Shown here piece after piece: positions 26,950 to 35,592 of a DNA stretch of 64,000 bases; positions within the stretch are counted from its first letter, which is position 1; each line of letters starts with the position of its first letter. The notes under the pieces were generated by a model. The model saw nothing but the letters and a program-made list of their open reading frames with translations. It was not told the origin of the DNA and did no database searches. Position numbers and translations under genes: made by a program. The DNA is from Streptococcus sp. DTU_2020_1001019_1_SI_AUS_MUR_006 (GTDB lineage Bacteria; Bacillota; Bacilli; Lactobacillales; Streptococcaceae), in NCBI RefSeq assembly GCF_032340315.1, contig NZ_CP135436.1, positions 1,447,501 to 1,511,500 on the forward strand, written 5' to 3'.

Positions 26950-27744
26950 ATGAATTTTTTAAAAAATCTATTTGCTAGTAAGAAAGAAAAGTCAGAGAAG
27001 AAAAAACAACTTATCTTGTCCATGCCCCTCTTCAAAGGCCAGCAAGCCTATTCTTTAGACCAGGTTGTTCAGGAATTGAAATCTCACTGGGGACTTGAAA
27101 TTTCTGAAGTTTCTGGGGATGATTCGAGTGCAACATTTATGATTGATGGTGCTCTCGTTGCTTTGGCATTGATGGATCTTCCTATCCCAAGTCAAGAATT
27201 TGAAGAATTGTATGCCTATTCTTACCTCTGGCAGGATGTTGAGAAGGAAACACAGGAGCACACACAACACGCCATTGTTTCTATTTTGTCTGACAATCTT
27301 TCGCCAGTAGAAACTTATTCCCTATTAACTAAAGTCAATGCCTCTATCCTAAAAACTAGTCAATCAGCTATTGGTATTTATCAGGGTTCTACCACCTTGC
27401 TCTTGCCCAAAGATCTTTATCTAGACCTAGCTGACCTTTTGAAAGAAGAAATGCTTCCTCTTCAACTCTGGATTTATATGGGAATTATCAACCAGGGAGA
27501 TAAAACTAGTATTTACACTTATGGTTTGAAAGAGTTTGGAAAAACTGAGATTGAAATCATTGATTCTGTCATGGATAGCGATGACTTATATTATTTCCTC
27601 TTGTCTATTCTTCAGTATGTTTTAGGCAGTGATGTCACCTTAAAGGATGGTGAAACCATTGGCTTTTCAGAAGATCAAAAAATCAAAATCACTGAGTCAA
27701 AAGCTGTCTATTTGGAAGGAAATTCCTTGAAGTTAGAGGTTTAG
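26950..27744 (+). CDS. DUF4261-domain protein
   Basis: A 264-residue cytoplasmic protein. The middle and C-terminal parts follow the DUF4261 pattern: FMIDGALVALALMDLPIP near the start, LLPKDLYLDLADLL, LQLWIYMGII, TYGLKEFGKTEIEIIDS, and LKDGETIGFSEDQKIKI near the end. The function is unknown. A basic N-terminal stretch (FASKKEKSEKKKQ) precedes the domain. I start at ATG 26950 because AAGGAG is eight bases before it; the ATG at 26929 would include that site within the gene. DUF4261 genes recur in polymorphic-toxin immunity neighbourhoods. Confidence 0.8.
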   Translation: MNFLKNLFASKKEKSEKKKQLILSMPLFKGQQAYSLDQVVQELKSHWGLEISEVSGDDSSATFMIDGALVALALMDLPIPSQEFEELYAYSYLWQDVEKETQEHTQHAIVSILSDNLSPVETYSLLTKVNASILKTSQSAIGIYQGSTTLLLPKDLYLDLADLLKEEMLPLQLWIYMGIINQGDKTSIYTYGLKEFGKTEIEIIDSVMDSDDLYYFLLSILQYVLGSDVTLKDGETIGFSEDQKIKITESKAVYLEGNSLKLEV

Positions 27745-27787
27745 ACCATGATTTATAATTGAGTGTCCTTCCTAAATTGGGGATTTT

Positions 27788-28255
27788 ATGAAGCGTGATA
27801 TAAAAAAGTATTATCTCTACCGATTTCTGGTCTATAGATTTGAAAAACTCTCTTGTAAGAATCCAAGTCTCAAGGAAATAAAACCAGAGAAGAGAGAAAA
27901 AATCGTTCTAGAGGCTACTCGAACTAGTCAAAAGATTATTCTAGTCCTTGGAATTCTTTATGTTTTGCTAAATTCTGCTTTATTCATTTACCTAAGGCTC
28001 AGTGATTTCCAAAATCCTTTGTTTATGATGTATACTGACTACATCGACTATTTGGGTCAGCTGATAAACGGAGAATGGGGCGGTAGTTTGCGTCAAAAGA
28101 AAGCTAGTTTTTTGATGATTGCTCTACTGGCTTTGCCCATTGTGGTCATAGAAGGTGGCCCCTTCTTCTTGCTGGTCTTATTGATTGTGAATTGGGTGCT
28201 AAAGAGAAAGATAAGATTTGAGAGAGAACATAAAGGAGTAGAGAGCCATGGCTAG
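27788..28255 (+). CDS. Small membrane protein, two predicted helices
   Basis: A 155-residue protein with a basic cytoplasmic N-terminus (KRDIKKYYLYRFLVYRFEKL), one hydrophobic helix (about 48-70, IILVLGILYVLLNSALFIYL), an outside loop with YTDYIDYLGQLINGEWGG, and a second helix (about 110-138) followed by a basic tail. No family is recognised. Its last eight bases overlap the start of the next membrane-protein gene, so the two are translated together and probably form a unit. Confidence 0.65.
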   Translation: MKRDIKKYYLYRFLVYRFEKLSCKNPSLKEIKPEKREKIVLEATRTSQKIILVLGILYVLLNSALFIYLRLSDFQNPLFMMYTDYIDYLGQLINGEWGGSLRQKKASFLMIALLALPIVVIEGGPFFLLVLLIVNWVLKRKIRFEREHKGVESHG

Positions 28256-29264
28256 AACGGCGATAATAGGTACTTTAATAGTTTTTGCAATCTTTAATCT
28301 GCTACTTGGTCTGGGGTTTTATCTCTTTCTAAAAAAGAGGAAAGAGAACGGGCAGTCATTGTACGAAACCCCTGTAAATCAACAAACTCGAACAGAAAAA
28401 CTGGGTTTAGGCGAGATTTTAGTCTACCTGACGTTGATTGCTATTGCAGGGATCTTTGCTTTTCAGGCCTTAAATAGAGGTGGTGTTGGGAATTCTATTT
28501 TAGCCAAAATGATTCTTCTCCCAGCCATAATGGCTCTTTTCAATGCAAGAAAAAGGACTGGAAAGTCATTACTTGCCCTCCTTATAACCTTTATGGTCTT
28601 TCTGGTAGGAGTCATGTTTAATCTCACGATTGGTTTGCCACCTCAAGCACCGATTTTGCAAATTAATGAAAGTAAAATCACGTTAGCAGAAACAAAAGCA
28701 AGTGATCTGATGGAAGCTGGATTTGATATCTATGTAAGACAAGGTGATGGTGGTAGCGACTCCGAAGACCTCCTGGCAGATGGCAATTTCCAAAAGTATG
28801 CAGGTGATAAAACAGTCACTATCGAAAAAGGCTTCAGACTTGATAGCAATGCTGTTCCCTACGCTCCCTATCTCTTTGCAAAAGATGGCATAGTTCTTGG
28901 GAGTATTTCCTTTTACGGGGCAGAAGATAAGGACGTGGTTCTAGAAGATTCTAAGGTTATTCAGGTTCGATTTAACAAGGATAGCATTGAAGCAGCTAAA
29001 GAACATTCTATAATTTTGAAATTGGATGAACTCGACTTGACTAGTCGACTGGATGTTCCACTTGTTCAAGAAACTTTTAAAAAGCATCTATGGTCAATCC
29101 CCCCATCAAATACAAGTGATGTCACTCAATTGTGGTATGGATTACAGTGGTCAAGTAACAGTGACTCTCTATTTTGGAATGAGTATTATAGTCTTATCCG
29201 TCTAGATGAAAATTATTTGATGACTGATTTTGAACTAGCTGCCAAAGTAGCGCGTGATGAGTAA
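28248..29264 (+). CDS. Membrane protein with a conserved extracytoplasmic domain
   Basis: A 338-residue protein with about four membrane helices in the first 130 residues and an outside domain from about 135. The domain opens with INESKITLAETKASDLMEAG, matching TTVIIGETKASELLEHGF of the minus-strand gene at 22866-23885, so the two are paralogous in this domain. The rest of the domain (GSISFYGAEDKDVVLEDS, WSIPPSNTSD) is not recognised. It ends the 16-29 kb block. An ISL3 element lies 53 bp downstream, inside the terminator loop. Confidence 0.65.
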   Translation: MARTAIIGTLIVFAIFNLLLGLGFYLFLKKRKENGQSLYETPVNQQTRTEKLGLGEILVYLTLIAIAGIFAFQALNRGGVGNSILAKMILLPAIMALFNARKRTGKSLLALLITFMVFLVGVMFNLTIGLPPQAPILQINESKITLAETKASDLMEAGFDIYVRQGDGGSDSEDLLADGNFQKYAGDKTVTIEKGFRLDSNAVPYAPYLFAKDGIVLGSISFYGAEDKDVVLEDSKVIQVRFNKDSIEAAKEHSIILKLDELDLTSRLDVPLVQETFKKHLWSIPPSNTSDVTQLWYGLQWSSNSDSLFWNEYYSLIRLDENYLMTDFELAAKVARDE

Positions 29265-29317
29265 ATACGATTTTGAATAGTTAGCTTTGCTTATGCCTAT
29301 CTAAAGGAATTAATTTA

Positions 29318-30732
29318 GGCTCTTTGTCAACTGTAGTGGGTTGAATAAAAACTAACATCTGGAGAGGACAATTGATGTCCTCTTCATTTTTATATTCAGA
29401 GCGATGAAAATTCGTTTCTTAAAGTTGTCAAAGTTCCGAAATCCAAAGGCATTTCGTTTGATAAGTTTAACGAGATTATTGGTCGCTTCCAATTTGGCGT
29501 TGGAATAGGGTAGTTGAAGGGCGTTGACAATTTTCTCTTTGTCCTTGAGAAATGTCTTAAAGACAGTCTGAAAAAGAGGATGAACCTGTTTAAGATTGTC
29601 CTCAATGAGTCCGAAAAATTTGTCTGGCTCCTTGTTCTGAAAGTGAAAAAGCAAGAGCTGATAGAGATTATAGTGGTGTCTCAAGTCTTCTGAATAGCTC
29701 AAAAGCTTGTCTAGAATCTCCTTATTTGTTAAGTGCATGCGAAAAGTAGGGCGATAAAAACGTTTATCACTTAGTTTACGACTATCCTGTTGAATGAGCT
29801 TCCAGTAGCGCTTGATAGCTTTGTATTCATGGGATTTTCTATCAAATTGATTCATGATTTGAACACGGACACGACTCATAGCACGGCTAAGATGTTGCAC
29901 AATGTGAAAACGATCTAGAACGATTTTAGCATAAGGAAAAAGCTGTTTAGCCAAGTTATAGTAAGGACTAAACATATCCATAGTAATGATTTTCACCTGA
30001 CAGCGAACCGCTCTATCGTAGCGAAGAAAGTGATTGCGGATGATAGCTTGTGTTCTGCCTTCAAGAACAGTGATGATGTTGAGATTATCAAAATCTTGTG
30101 CAATGAAACTCATTTTTCCCTTAGTGAAGGCATACTCGTCCCAGGACATAATCTCAGGAAGACGAGAAAAATCATGCTTAAAGTGGAAATCATTGAGCTT
30201 TCGAATGACAGTTGAAGTTGAAATGGATAGCTGATGGGCAATATCAGTCATAGAAGTCTTTTCAATTAACTTTTGCGCAATTTTTTGGTTGATAATACGA
30301 GGAATTTGATGATTCTTCTTGACGATAGAAGTCTCAGCGACCATCATTTTCGAGCAATGATAGCACTTGAATCGACGCTTTCTAAGGAGGATTCTAGTAG
30401 GCATACCAGTTGTTTCAAGATAAGGAATTTTCGACGGTTTTTGAAAGTCATATTTTTTCATTTGACTTCCACAATCAGGACAAGATAGAGCATCGTAGTC
30501 CAGTTTGGCGATGATTTCCTTGTGTGTATCCATATTGATGATATCTACAATCTTGATGTTTGGGTCTTTAATATCAAGGAGTTTTGTGATAAAATGTAAT
30601 TGTTCCATATGAATCTTTCTAATGAGTTGTTTTGTCGCTTTTCATTATAGGTCATATGGGACTTTTTTTCTACAACAAAATAGGCTCCATAATATCTATA
30701 GGGGATTTACCCACTACAAATATTATAGAGCC
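29318..30732 (-). mobile_element. ISL3-family IS (IS1167-like), copy 2
   Basis: A complete 1415-bp element with the same ends as copy 1 and an 8-bp duplication TTAATTTA at 29310-29317 and 30733-30740. No difference from copy 1 was noticed on reading, which implies recent movement. It lies between the accessory block and the RNA that leads the polyamine operon. Confidence 0.96.
29352..30608 (-). CDS. ISL3-family transposase, copy 2
   Basis: An intact 418-residue transposase with the same translated sequence as copy 1 (zinc fingers, helix-turn-helix, DDE core). It reads away from the structured RNA and polyamine operon. The identity of copies 1, 2 and 3 at three loci indicates a currently or very recently active element; the fourth copy at 38944 differs at many residues. 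Confidence 0.95.
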   Translation of the reverse strand: MEQLHFITKLLDIKDPNIKIVDIINMDTHKEIIAKLDYDALSCPDCGSQMKKYDFQKPSKIPYLETTGMPTRILLRKRRFKCYHCSKMMVAETSIVKKNHQIPRIINQKIAQKLIEKTSMTDIAHQLSISTSTVIRKLNDFHFKHDFSRLPEIMSWDEYAFTKGKMSFIAQDFDNLNIITVLEGRTQAIIRNHFLRYDRAVRCQVKIITMDMFSPYYNLAKQLFPYAKIVLDRFHIVQHLSRAMSRVRVQIMNQFDRKSHEYKAIKRYWKLIQQDSRKLSDKRFYRPTFRMHLTNKEILDKLLSYSEDLRHHYNLYQLLLFHFQNKEPDKFFGLIEDNLKQVHPLFQTVFKTFLKDKEKIVNALQLPYSNAKLEATNNLVKLIKRNAFGFRNFDNFKKRIFIALNIKMKRTSIVLSRC

Positions 30733-30852
30733 TTAATTTATTTAGTTCCTTTTTTTGTTTTTTGATTTTAATTTAAAACGATTTCCATTTTGAAACTAAA
30801 GCAATTTCACGAACAAAATATTAAATTATTTAAAAAAAGTTTCTAAAAATAC

Positions 30853-30881
30853 TTTACAAGTATCTGAAAACATGATATAGT
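30853..30881 (+). promoter_or_regulatory. Promoter of the structured RNA
   Basis: TTTACA (30853-30858), a 17-bp spacer, then TATAGT (30876-30881). Transcription would begin near 30888, at the first hairpin. This is the only good promoter seen between the IS and speA. Confidence 0.75.
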
Positions 30882-30887
30882 AATAAA

Positions 30888-31215
30888 GCTTAGAAAATGA
30901 GATGATGTTTTCTAGCAAATATAAACCCGAGTAAAAAATGCCTACGGACAGGCAGGGTTGAATGCCGAAGCGTGGTTGAAAAACCACATTATTGATAGGG
31001 TTAAAAGCCTACTTTTATAAGTTGATGTTAGGACACTTGTCCTAATTCATAAATTTTTAGTGTGGTGAAAGCACACGTCATCTTGTGAAACGATCAATAA
31101 AGTACGTAATATTTGCTACTAGAGAGTTAGGAAACATCAGGAACAGACATACTCAACAGAAACAAACATAAAAACGTCAGAAGATTGCAGAGCAGGTGAA
31201 ATCCTGCTCTTTTTT
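30888..31215 (+). ncRNA. Large structured RNA (unknown family) upstream of speA
   Basis: About 330 nt between a promoter and an intrinsic terminator. Stems seen: TAGAAAA with TTTTCTA (30891-30914); AACCC with GGGTT enclosing TGCCT with AGGCA (30924-30959); GTGGTT-GAAA-AACCAC (30972-30987), a GNRA-type tetraloop; TTAGGACA with TGTCCTAA (31028-31045); GTGTG with CACAC (31060-31076). Two long-range pairings are possible: GAGATGATG (30899-30907) with CGTCATCTT (31076-31084, two wobble pairs) and TAGCAAATAT (30913-30922) with ATATTTGCTA (31109-31118). Their order crosses, so they form a pseudoknot or alternatives. I match it to no known riboswitch, tmRNA, RNase P or T-box. It could be an attenuating leader for the polyamine operon or a free-standing RNA. 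Confidence 0.6.
31190..31215 (+). terminator. Intrinsic terminator between the RNA and speA
   Basis: GAGCAGG (31190-31196), loop TGAAAT, CCTGCTC (31203-31209), then TTTTTT. It ends the structured RNA 63 bp before the speA start, so reaching speA from the upstream promoter requires readthrough or antitermination. Confidence 0.88.
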
Positions 31216-31278
31216 CATGAGTCAACCTTTAGTTCCTTAGTTTTCATAAGGTTCTAAAAATATGGAGAGGAGTATGTC

Positions 31279-32739
31279 TTGAAGGAGTTAGATCAAAACC
31301 AAGCCCCAATTTATGAGGCCATGGTGAAGTTACGCAAGAAAAGGATTGTTCCCTTTGATGTTCCAGGTCACAAGCGTGGACGGGGAAATCCAGAACTTGT
31401 CGAACTGTTAGGTGAAAAATGTGTTGGCATTGATGTCAATTCGATGAAACCCTTGGATAATTTAGGCCATCCCATTTCGATTATTCGGGATGCAGAGGAG
31501 CTGGCGGCTGATGCTTTTGGAGCAGCCCATGCCTTTCTAATGATTGGGGGAACAACTTCATCGGTGCAGACTATGATTCTTTCTACCTGCAAGGCTGGAG
31601 ATAAGATTATTCTGCCACGAAATGTCCATAAATCTGCTATTAATGCGTTGGTTCTATGTGGTGCCATTCCCATCTATATCGAGATGAGTGTGGATCCTAA
31701 GATTGGTATCGCTTTAGGTCTTGAAAATGACCGAGTAGCCCAGGCCATAAAGGACCATCCAGATGCTAAGGCTATTTTGATTAACAATCCTACTTACTAT
31801 GGAATTTGTTCAGACCTCAAGGGTTTAACGGAAATGGCTCATGAAGCTGGCATGATGGTTTTAGTGGATGAAGCCCACGGGGCGCATTTGCATTTTACAG
31901 ATAAACTTCCAATTTCTGCTATGGACGCAGGGGCTGATATGGCAGCAGTCTCCATGCATAAGTCTGGTGGGAGTTTGACACAAAGTTCGCTTCTTTTAAT
32001 CGGGGAGCAGATGAATCCTGAGTACGTTCGTCAGATTATCAACCTGACCCAGTCAACATCCGCCTCTTACTTGTTGATGGCTAGTTTGGATATTTCACGT
32101 CGCAACTTGGCCCTTCGTGGTAAAGAGTCGTTTGAGAAAGTCATTGAGCTATCAGAGTATGCTCGTCGTGAAATCAATGCTATCGGTGGCTACTATGCCT
32201 ATTCAAAAGAGTTAATAGACGGAGTGTCCGTTTGCGATTTTGACGTGACCAAGTTGTCAGTTTACACTCAGGGTATTGGCTTAACAGGTATCGAGGTTTA
32301 TGACCTCCTGCGAGATGAATACGACATTCAGATTGAGTTTGGTGATATTGGTAATATCTTGGCCTATATTTCCATCGGCGACCGCATCCAAGACATTGAA
32401 CGATTAGTTGGTGCTTTAGCAGATATCAAGAGACTATACTCACGAGATGGGAAGGACTTGATAGCTGGAGAATATATCCAGCCCGAGTTAGTGCTGTCTC
32501 CACAAGAAGCCTTCTATTCAGAGAGAAAAAGTTTGTCTTTAGACGAATCTGTTGGACAAGTCTGTGGGGAATTTGTCATGTGCTATCCTCCAGGAATCCC
32601 TATCTTGGCTCCTGGAGAACGTATTACACGAGAAATTGTAGACTATATCCAATTTGCCAAGGAACGTGGTTGCTCCCTCCAAGGGACGGAAGATCCTGAG
32701 GTCAATCACATCAACGTCATTAAGAGAAAGGAGAACTAG
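31279..32739 (+). CDS. speA: PLP-dependent arginine (or lysine/ornithine) decarboxylase
   Basis: A 486-residue group-III decarboxylase of the Orn/Lys/Arg type. It has the N-terminal VPFDVPGHKRGRG, the PLP phosphate loop IGGTTSSVQTMIL, the active-site lysine in SMHKSGGSLTQSS, and the C-terminal domain ending near CYPPGIPILAPGE. In pneumococcus this gene was first called cad (lysine decarboxylase) and is now usually treated as arginine decarboxylase, which suits the agmatine genes downstream. The start is TTG 31279 with GAGAGGAG at 31265-31272; the ATG at 31274 hits a stop at once. First gene of the polyamine operon; the next starts directly after its stop. Confidence 0.9.
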   Translation: MKELDQNQAPIYEAMVKLRKKRIVPFDVPGHKRGRGNPELVELLGEKCVGIDVNSMKPLDNLGHPISIIRDAEELAADAFGAAHAFLMIGGTTSSVQTMILSTCKAGDKIILPRNVHKSAINALVLCGAIPIYIEMSVDPKIGIALGLENDRVAQAIKDHPDAKAILINNPTYYGICSDLKGLTEMAHEAGMMVLVDEAHGAHLHFTDKLPISAMDAGADMAAVSMHKSGGSLTQSSLLLIGEQMNPEYVRQIINLTQSTSASYLLMASLDISRRNLALRGKESFEKVIELSEYARREINAIGGYYAYSKELIDGVSVCDFDVTKLSVYTQGIGLTGIEVYDLLRDEYDIQIEFGDIGNILAYISIGDRIQDIERLVGALADIKRLYSRDGKDLIAGEYIQPELVLSPQEAFYSERKSLSLDESVGQVCGEFVMCYPPGIPILAPGERITREIVDYIQFAKERGCSLQGTEDPEVNHINVIKRKEN

Positions 32740-33600
32740 ATGGATTTATGGTTTTCTGAAGTTCATACTCCAGATGTGAAATTGTCCCTGAGAACAGCCA
32801 AGCAACTCTACGCTGGTAAAAGTGAATGGCAGGATATCGAAGTCTTGGATACGCCAGCTTTTGGAAAAATTTTGATTTTGAATGGGCATGTCTTGTTCTC
32901 AGATGCGGATGATTTTGTCTACAATGAAATGACCGTTCATGTTCCCATGGCTGTGCATCCCAATCCCAAGAAAGTTTTGGTAATAGGGGGTGGTGACGGT
33001 GGTGTTGCCCAAGTATTAACACTCTATCCTGAATTGGAACAAATCGATATCGTGGAACCAGATGAGATGCTAGTTGAGGTTTGTCGTGAGTATTTCCCAG
33101 ATTTTGCTGCAGGGCTAGATGATCCTCGTGTTACCATTTACTACCAAAATGGGCTACGCTTTTTGCGAAACTGTGAAGATGATTACGATATTATCATCAA
33201 CGATGCCACTGATCCATTTGGACATACGGAAGGGCTCTTTACCAAGGAATTTTACGGCAACAGTTACAGAGCCTTGAAAGAAGACGGCATCATGATTTAC
33301 CAGCATGGGAGTCCCTTCTTTGACGAGGATGAGTCGGCTTGCCGTAGTATGCATCGCAAGGTCAATCAAGCCTTTCCAATCAGTCGGGTCTATCAGGCCC
33401 ATATTCCAACTAGCCCAGCTGGCTATTGGTTGTTTGGATTTGCATCGAAAAAATACCACCCTGTCAAAGATTTTGACAAGGAAGGCTGGAAAAAACGCCA
33501 GCTTTTCACAGAATACTACACTGCAAACTTGCACGTGGGAGCCTTTATGTTGCCCAAGTATGTTGAGGACATTTTAGAAGAAGAGGAAGGAAAAAAATGA
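32740..33600 (+). CDS. speE: Spermidine synthase
   Basis: A 286-residue aminopropyltransferase that makes spermidine from putrescine and decarboxylated S-adenosylmethionine. Landmarks are the N-terminal strand domain, the cofactor motif VLVIGGGDGGVAQVLTL (about 85-101), VEPDEMLVEVCREYFP, the acidic YDIIINDATDPFG (about 149-161) that holds the catalytic Asp, and the C-terminal half expected for the family. ATG 32740 directly abuts the speA stop and its AAGGAG lies inside the end of speA. Its stop overlaps the next gene by four bases. The gene is intact, so the spermidine branch remains possible even though nspC is broken. Confidence 0.95.
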   Translation: MDLWFSEVHTPDVKLSLRTAKQLYAGKSEWQDIEVLDTPAFGKILILNGHVLFSDADDFVYNEMTVHVPMAVHPNPKKVLVIGGGDGGVAQVLTLYPELEQIDIVEPDEMLVEVCREYFPDFAAGLDDPRVTIYYQNGLRFLRNCEDDYDIIINDATDPFGHTEGLFTKEFYGNSYRALKEDGIMIYQHGSPFFDEDESACRSMHRKVNQAFPISRVYQAHIPTSPAGYWLFGFASKKYHPVKDFDKEGWKKRQLFTEYYTANLHVGAFMLPKYVEDILEEEEGKK

Positions 33601-34856
33601 GTCGTTTACTAGTTATTGGATGCGGGGGCGTTGCCCAAGTTGCTATTTCAAAGATTTGTCAAGATAGCGAAACCTTTACAGAGATTATGATTGCTAGCCG
33701 TACCAAGTCAAAATGTGATGACTTGAAGGCTAAACTGGAAGGCAAAACAAGTACAAAGATTGAGACAGCTGCACTTGATGCTGACAAGGTAGAAGAAGTG
33801 ATTGCCCTGATTGAAAGCTACAAGCCAGAAGCCGTTTTGAACGTAGCACTACCATATCAAGATTTAACCATTATGGACGCATGTTTGGCGACTGGAGTTC
33901 ACTATATCGATACAGCTAACTACGAAGCCGAGGATACGGAAGATCCAGAATGGCGAGCTATTTATGAAAAACGTTGCAAGGAACTTGGTTTTACAGCCTA
34001 CTTTGACTACTCATGGCAGTGGGCTTATCAGGAGAAATTCAAAGAAGCTGGCTTGACAGCTCTGCTTGGTTCTGGTTTTGACCCAGGTGTGACTAGTGTC
34101 TTTTCAGCTTACGCCCTTAAACATTATTTTGATGAAATCCATTATATCGACATTTTAGACTGTAATGGTGGTGACCACGGTTATCCATTTGCAACAAACT
34201 TTAACCCAGAAATCAATCTCCGCGAGGTTTCTGCGCCAGGTTCTTACTGGGAAGATGGAAAATGGGTCGAAGTTGAAGCCATGTCTATCAAGCGCGAGTA
34301 CGATTTCCCTCAGGTTGGACAAAAAGACATGTATCTCCTTCATCACGAAGAAATTGAATCATTAGCGAAAAACATTCCAGGTGTCAAACGCATTCGTTTC
34401 TTTATGACCTTTGGTCAATCTTACTTGACGCACATGAAATGTTTGGAAAATGTCGGTCTCCTCCGTACAGATACTATTAACTTCAATGGACAAGAAATCG
34501 TTCCAATCCAATTCTTGAAAGCCTTGCTTCCAGATCCAGCCAGCCTTGGTCCACGCACTGTTGGTAAAACCAATATCGGATGTATCTTTACAGGTGTCAA
34601 AGATGGCGTTGAAAAGACCATCTACATCTACAATGTCTGCGACCATCAGGAATGTTACGCAGAAGTTGGTTCGCAAGCCATTTCGTACACGACTGGAGTT
34701 CCAGCCATGATAGGGACAAAATTGGTTATGAACGGTACTTGGAAACAACCAGGAGTTTACAACCTTGAAGAATTAGATCCAGATCCATTTATGGAAGCTT
34801 TGAATGAGTATGGTTTGCCTTGGGTTGTGGTTGAAAATCCACAAATGGTGGACTAA
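33597..34856 (+). CDS. Carboxynorspermidine/carboxyspermidine dehydrogenase (saccharopine dehydrogenase fold)
   Basis: A 419-residue NAD(P)-dependent enzyme. It has a Rossmann start MSRLLVIGCGGVAQVAISKI with a GxGxxA/G-type loop and the second-strand IASRTKSKCDDL. The long C-terminal domain contains GSGFDPGVTSVFSAYAL and DCNGGDHGYPFATNF. It joins a diamine with aspartate semialdehyde to form a carboxylated polyamine that NspC then decarboxylates. It is often mislabelled saccharopine dehydrogenase (lys1). It overlaps speE by 4 bases and nspC by 1, in the standard operon order. With nspC disrupted its product would have no in-pathway consumer. Confidence 0.9.
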   Translation: MSRLLVIGCGGVAQVAISKICQDSETFTEIMIASRTKSKCDDLKAKLEGKTSTKIETAALDADKVEEVIALIESYKPEAVLNVALPYQDLTIMDACLATGVHYIDTANYEAEDTEDPEWRAIYEKRCKELGFTAYFDYSWQWAYQEKFKEAGLTALLGSGFDPGVTSVFSAYALKHYFDEIHYIDILDCNGGDHGYPFATNFNPEINLREVSAPGSYWEDGKWVEVEAMSIKREYDFPQVGQKDMYLLHHEEIESLAKNIPGVKRIRFFMTFGQSYLTHMKCLENVGLLRTDTINFNGQEIVPIQFLKALLPDPASLGPRTVGKTNIGCIFTGVKDGVEKTIYIYNVCDHQECYAEVGSQAISYTTGVPAMIGTKLVMNGTWKQPGVYNLEELDPDPFMEALNEYGLPWVVVENPQMVD

Positions 34857-35170
34857 TGAAATTAGAAAATGTACCAACACCAGCTTATGTTATTGACTTG
34901 GCAAAGTTAGAAGCCAACTGTCGCATTCTACAATATGTACAAGAAGAAGCTGGCTGCAAGATTTTGCTTGCCCAGAAGGCATATTCTCTTTACAAAACCT
35001 ATCCCTTGATTAGCCAGTATCTCTCTGGGACTACTGCCAGTGGTCTTTATGAAGCCAAATTGGCAAGGGAAGAATTTCCTGGTGAAGTCCATGTCTTTGC
35101 ACCTGCTTTCAAAGATTCAGACTTGGAAGAATTACTTGAAATTACTGACCACATTAGACTTCCTGCGAAA

Positions 35171-35560
35171 CTAGAATCCTAGTTCACGATTGATAATGCC
35201 AGTAATCAAATTCATTCGTAATCCAAACCGTTTGCGTCGATTTCGATAGGTTGTTGAAAATATTTTAAACGTTTTTACTTTGGCAAAAATATTCTCAACC
35301 TTGATTCTCTCTTTAGATAGCGCATGGTTATAGGATTTATCTTCAAGAGTTAGTGGCTTAAGTTTGCTTGATTTCCTCGGAGTTTGCGCTTGTGAATACA
35401 TCTTCATGAGTCCTTGATAACCACTGTCAGCCAAGATTTTACCAGCTTGTCCGATATTTCTGCGACTCATTTTGAACAATTTCATATCGTGGCAATAGTT
35501 CACTGCAATATCCAAAGAAACAATTCTCCCTTGGCTTGTGACAATCGCTTGAGCCTTCAT
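35171..35560 (-). CDS. IS1381 transposase, C-terminal frame (copy A)
   Basis: A 129-residue frame holding the C-terminal half of the IS5-type DDE transposase: MKAQAIVTSQGRIVSLDIAV, ILADSGYQGLMKMY with the second Asp, and KERIKVENIFAKVKTFKIF with the catalytic Glu. It is most likely expressed as a -1 frameshift fusion from the 127-residue upstream frame at a run of seven A. In that frame the peptide is open across the junction (KKNQLANYSGKKKCHAMKAQ). The fused length near 270 residues is right for the family. Confidence 0.9.
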   Translation of the reverse strand: MKAQAIVTSQGRIVSLDIAVNYCHDMKLFKMSRRNIGQAGKILADSGYQGLMKMYSQAQTPRKSSKLKPLTLEDKSYNHALSKERIKVENIFAKVKTFKIFSTTYRNRRKRFGLRMNLITGIINRELGF

Positions 35561-35592
35561 AGCATGGCATTTCTTTTTACCAGAATAATTGG

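Larger units (their letters stand above)
29303..30757 (+). terminator. Terminator of the accessory block, split by ISL3 copy 2
   Basis: AAAGGAA (29303-29309) and TTCCTTT plus more T (30746-30757) are the arms. With the IS and one duplication removed, the loop is TTAATTTATTTAG. The TTAATTTA duplication lies in that loop. The span given includes the IS. Confidence 0.7.

Noticed and set aside
30938..31045. Three tiny ATG-to-stop frames inside the structured RNA (for example MPTDRQG from 30938 and MPKRG right after it)
   Set aside because: No ribosome-binding site stands before them, and their ATGs fall inside stems. They look like chance frames, although a leader peptide cannot be fully excluded.
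31028..31045. CRISPR or phage attachment site
   Set aside because: The perfect palindrome is single. No spaced repeats, integrase or tRNA gene is near, and no CRISPR array was seen anywhere in the window.
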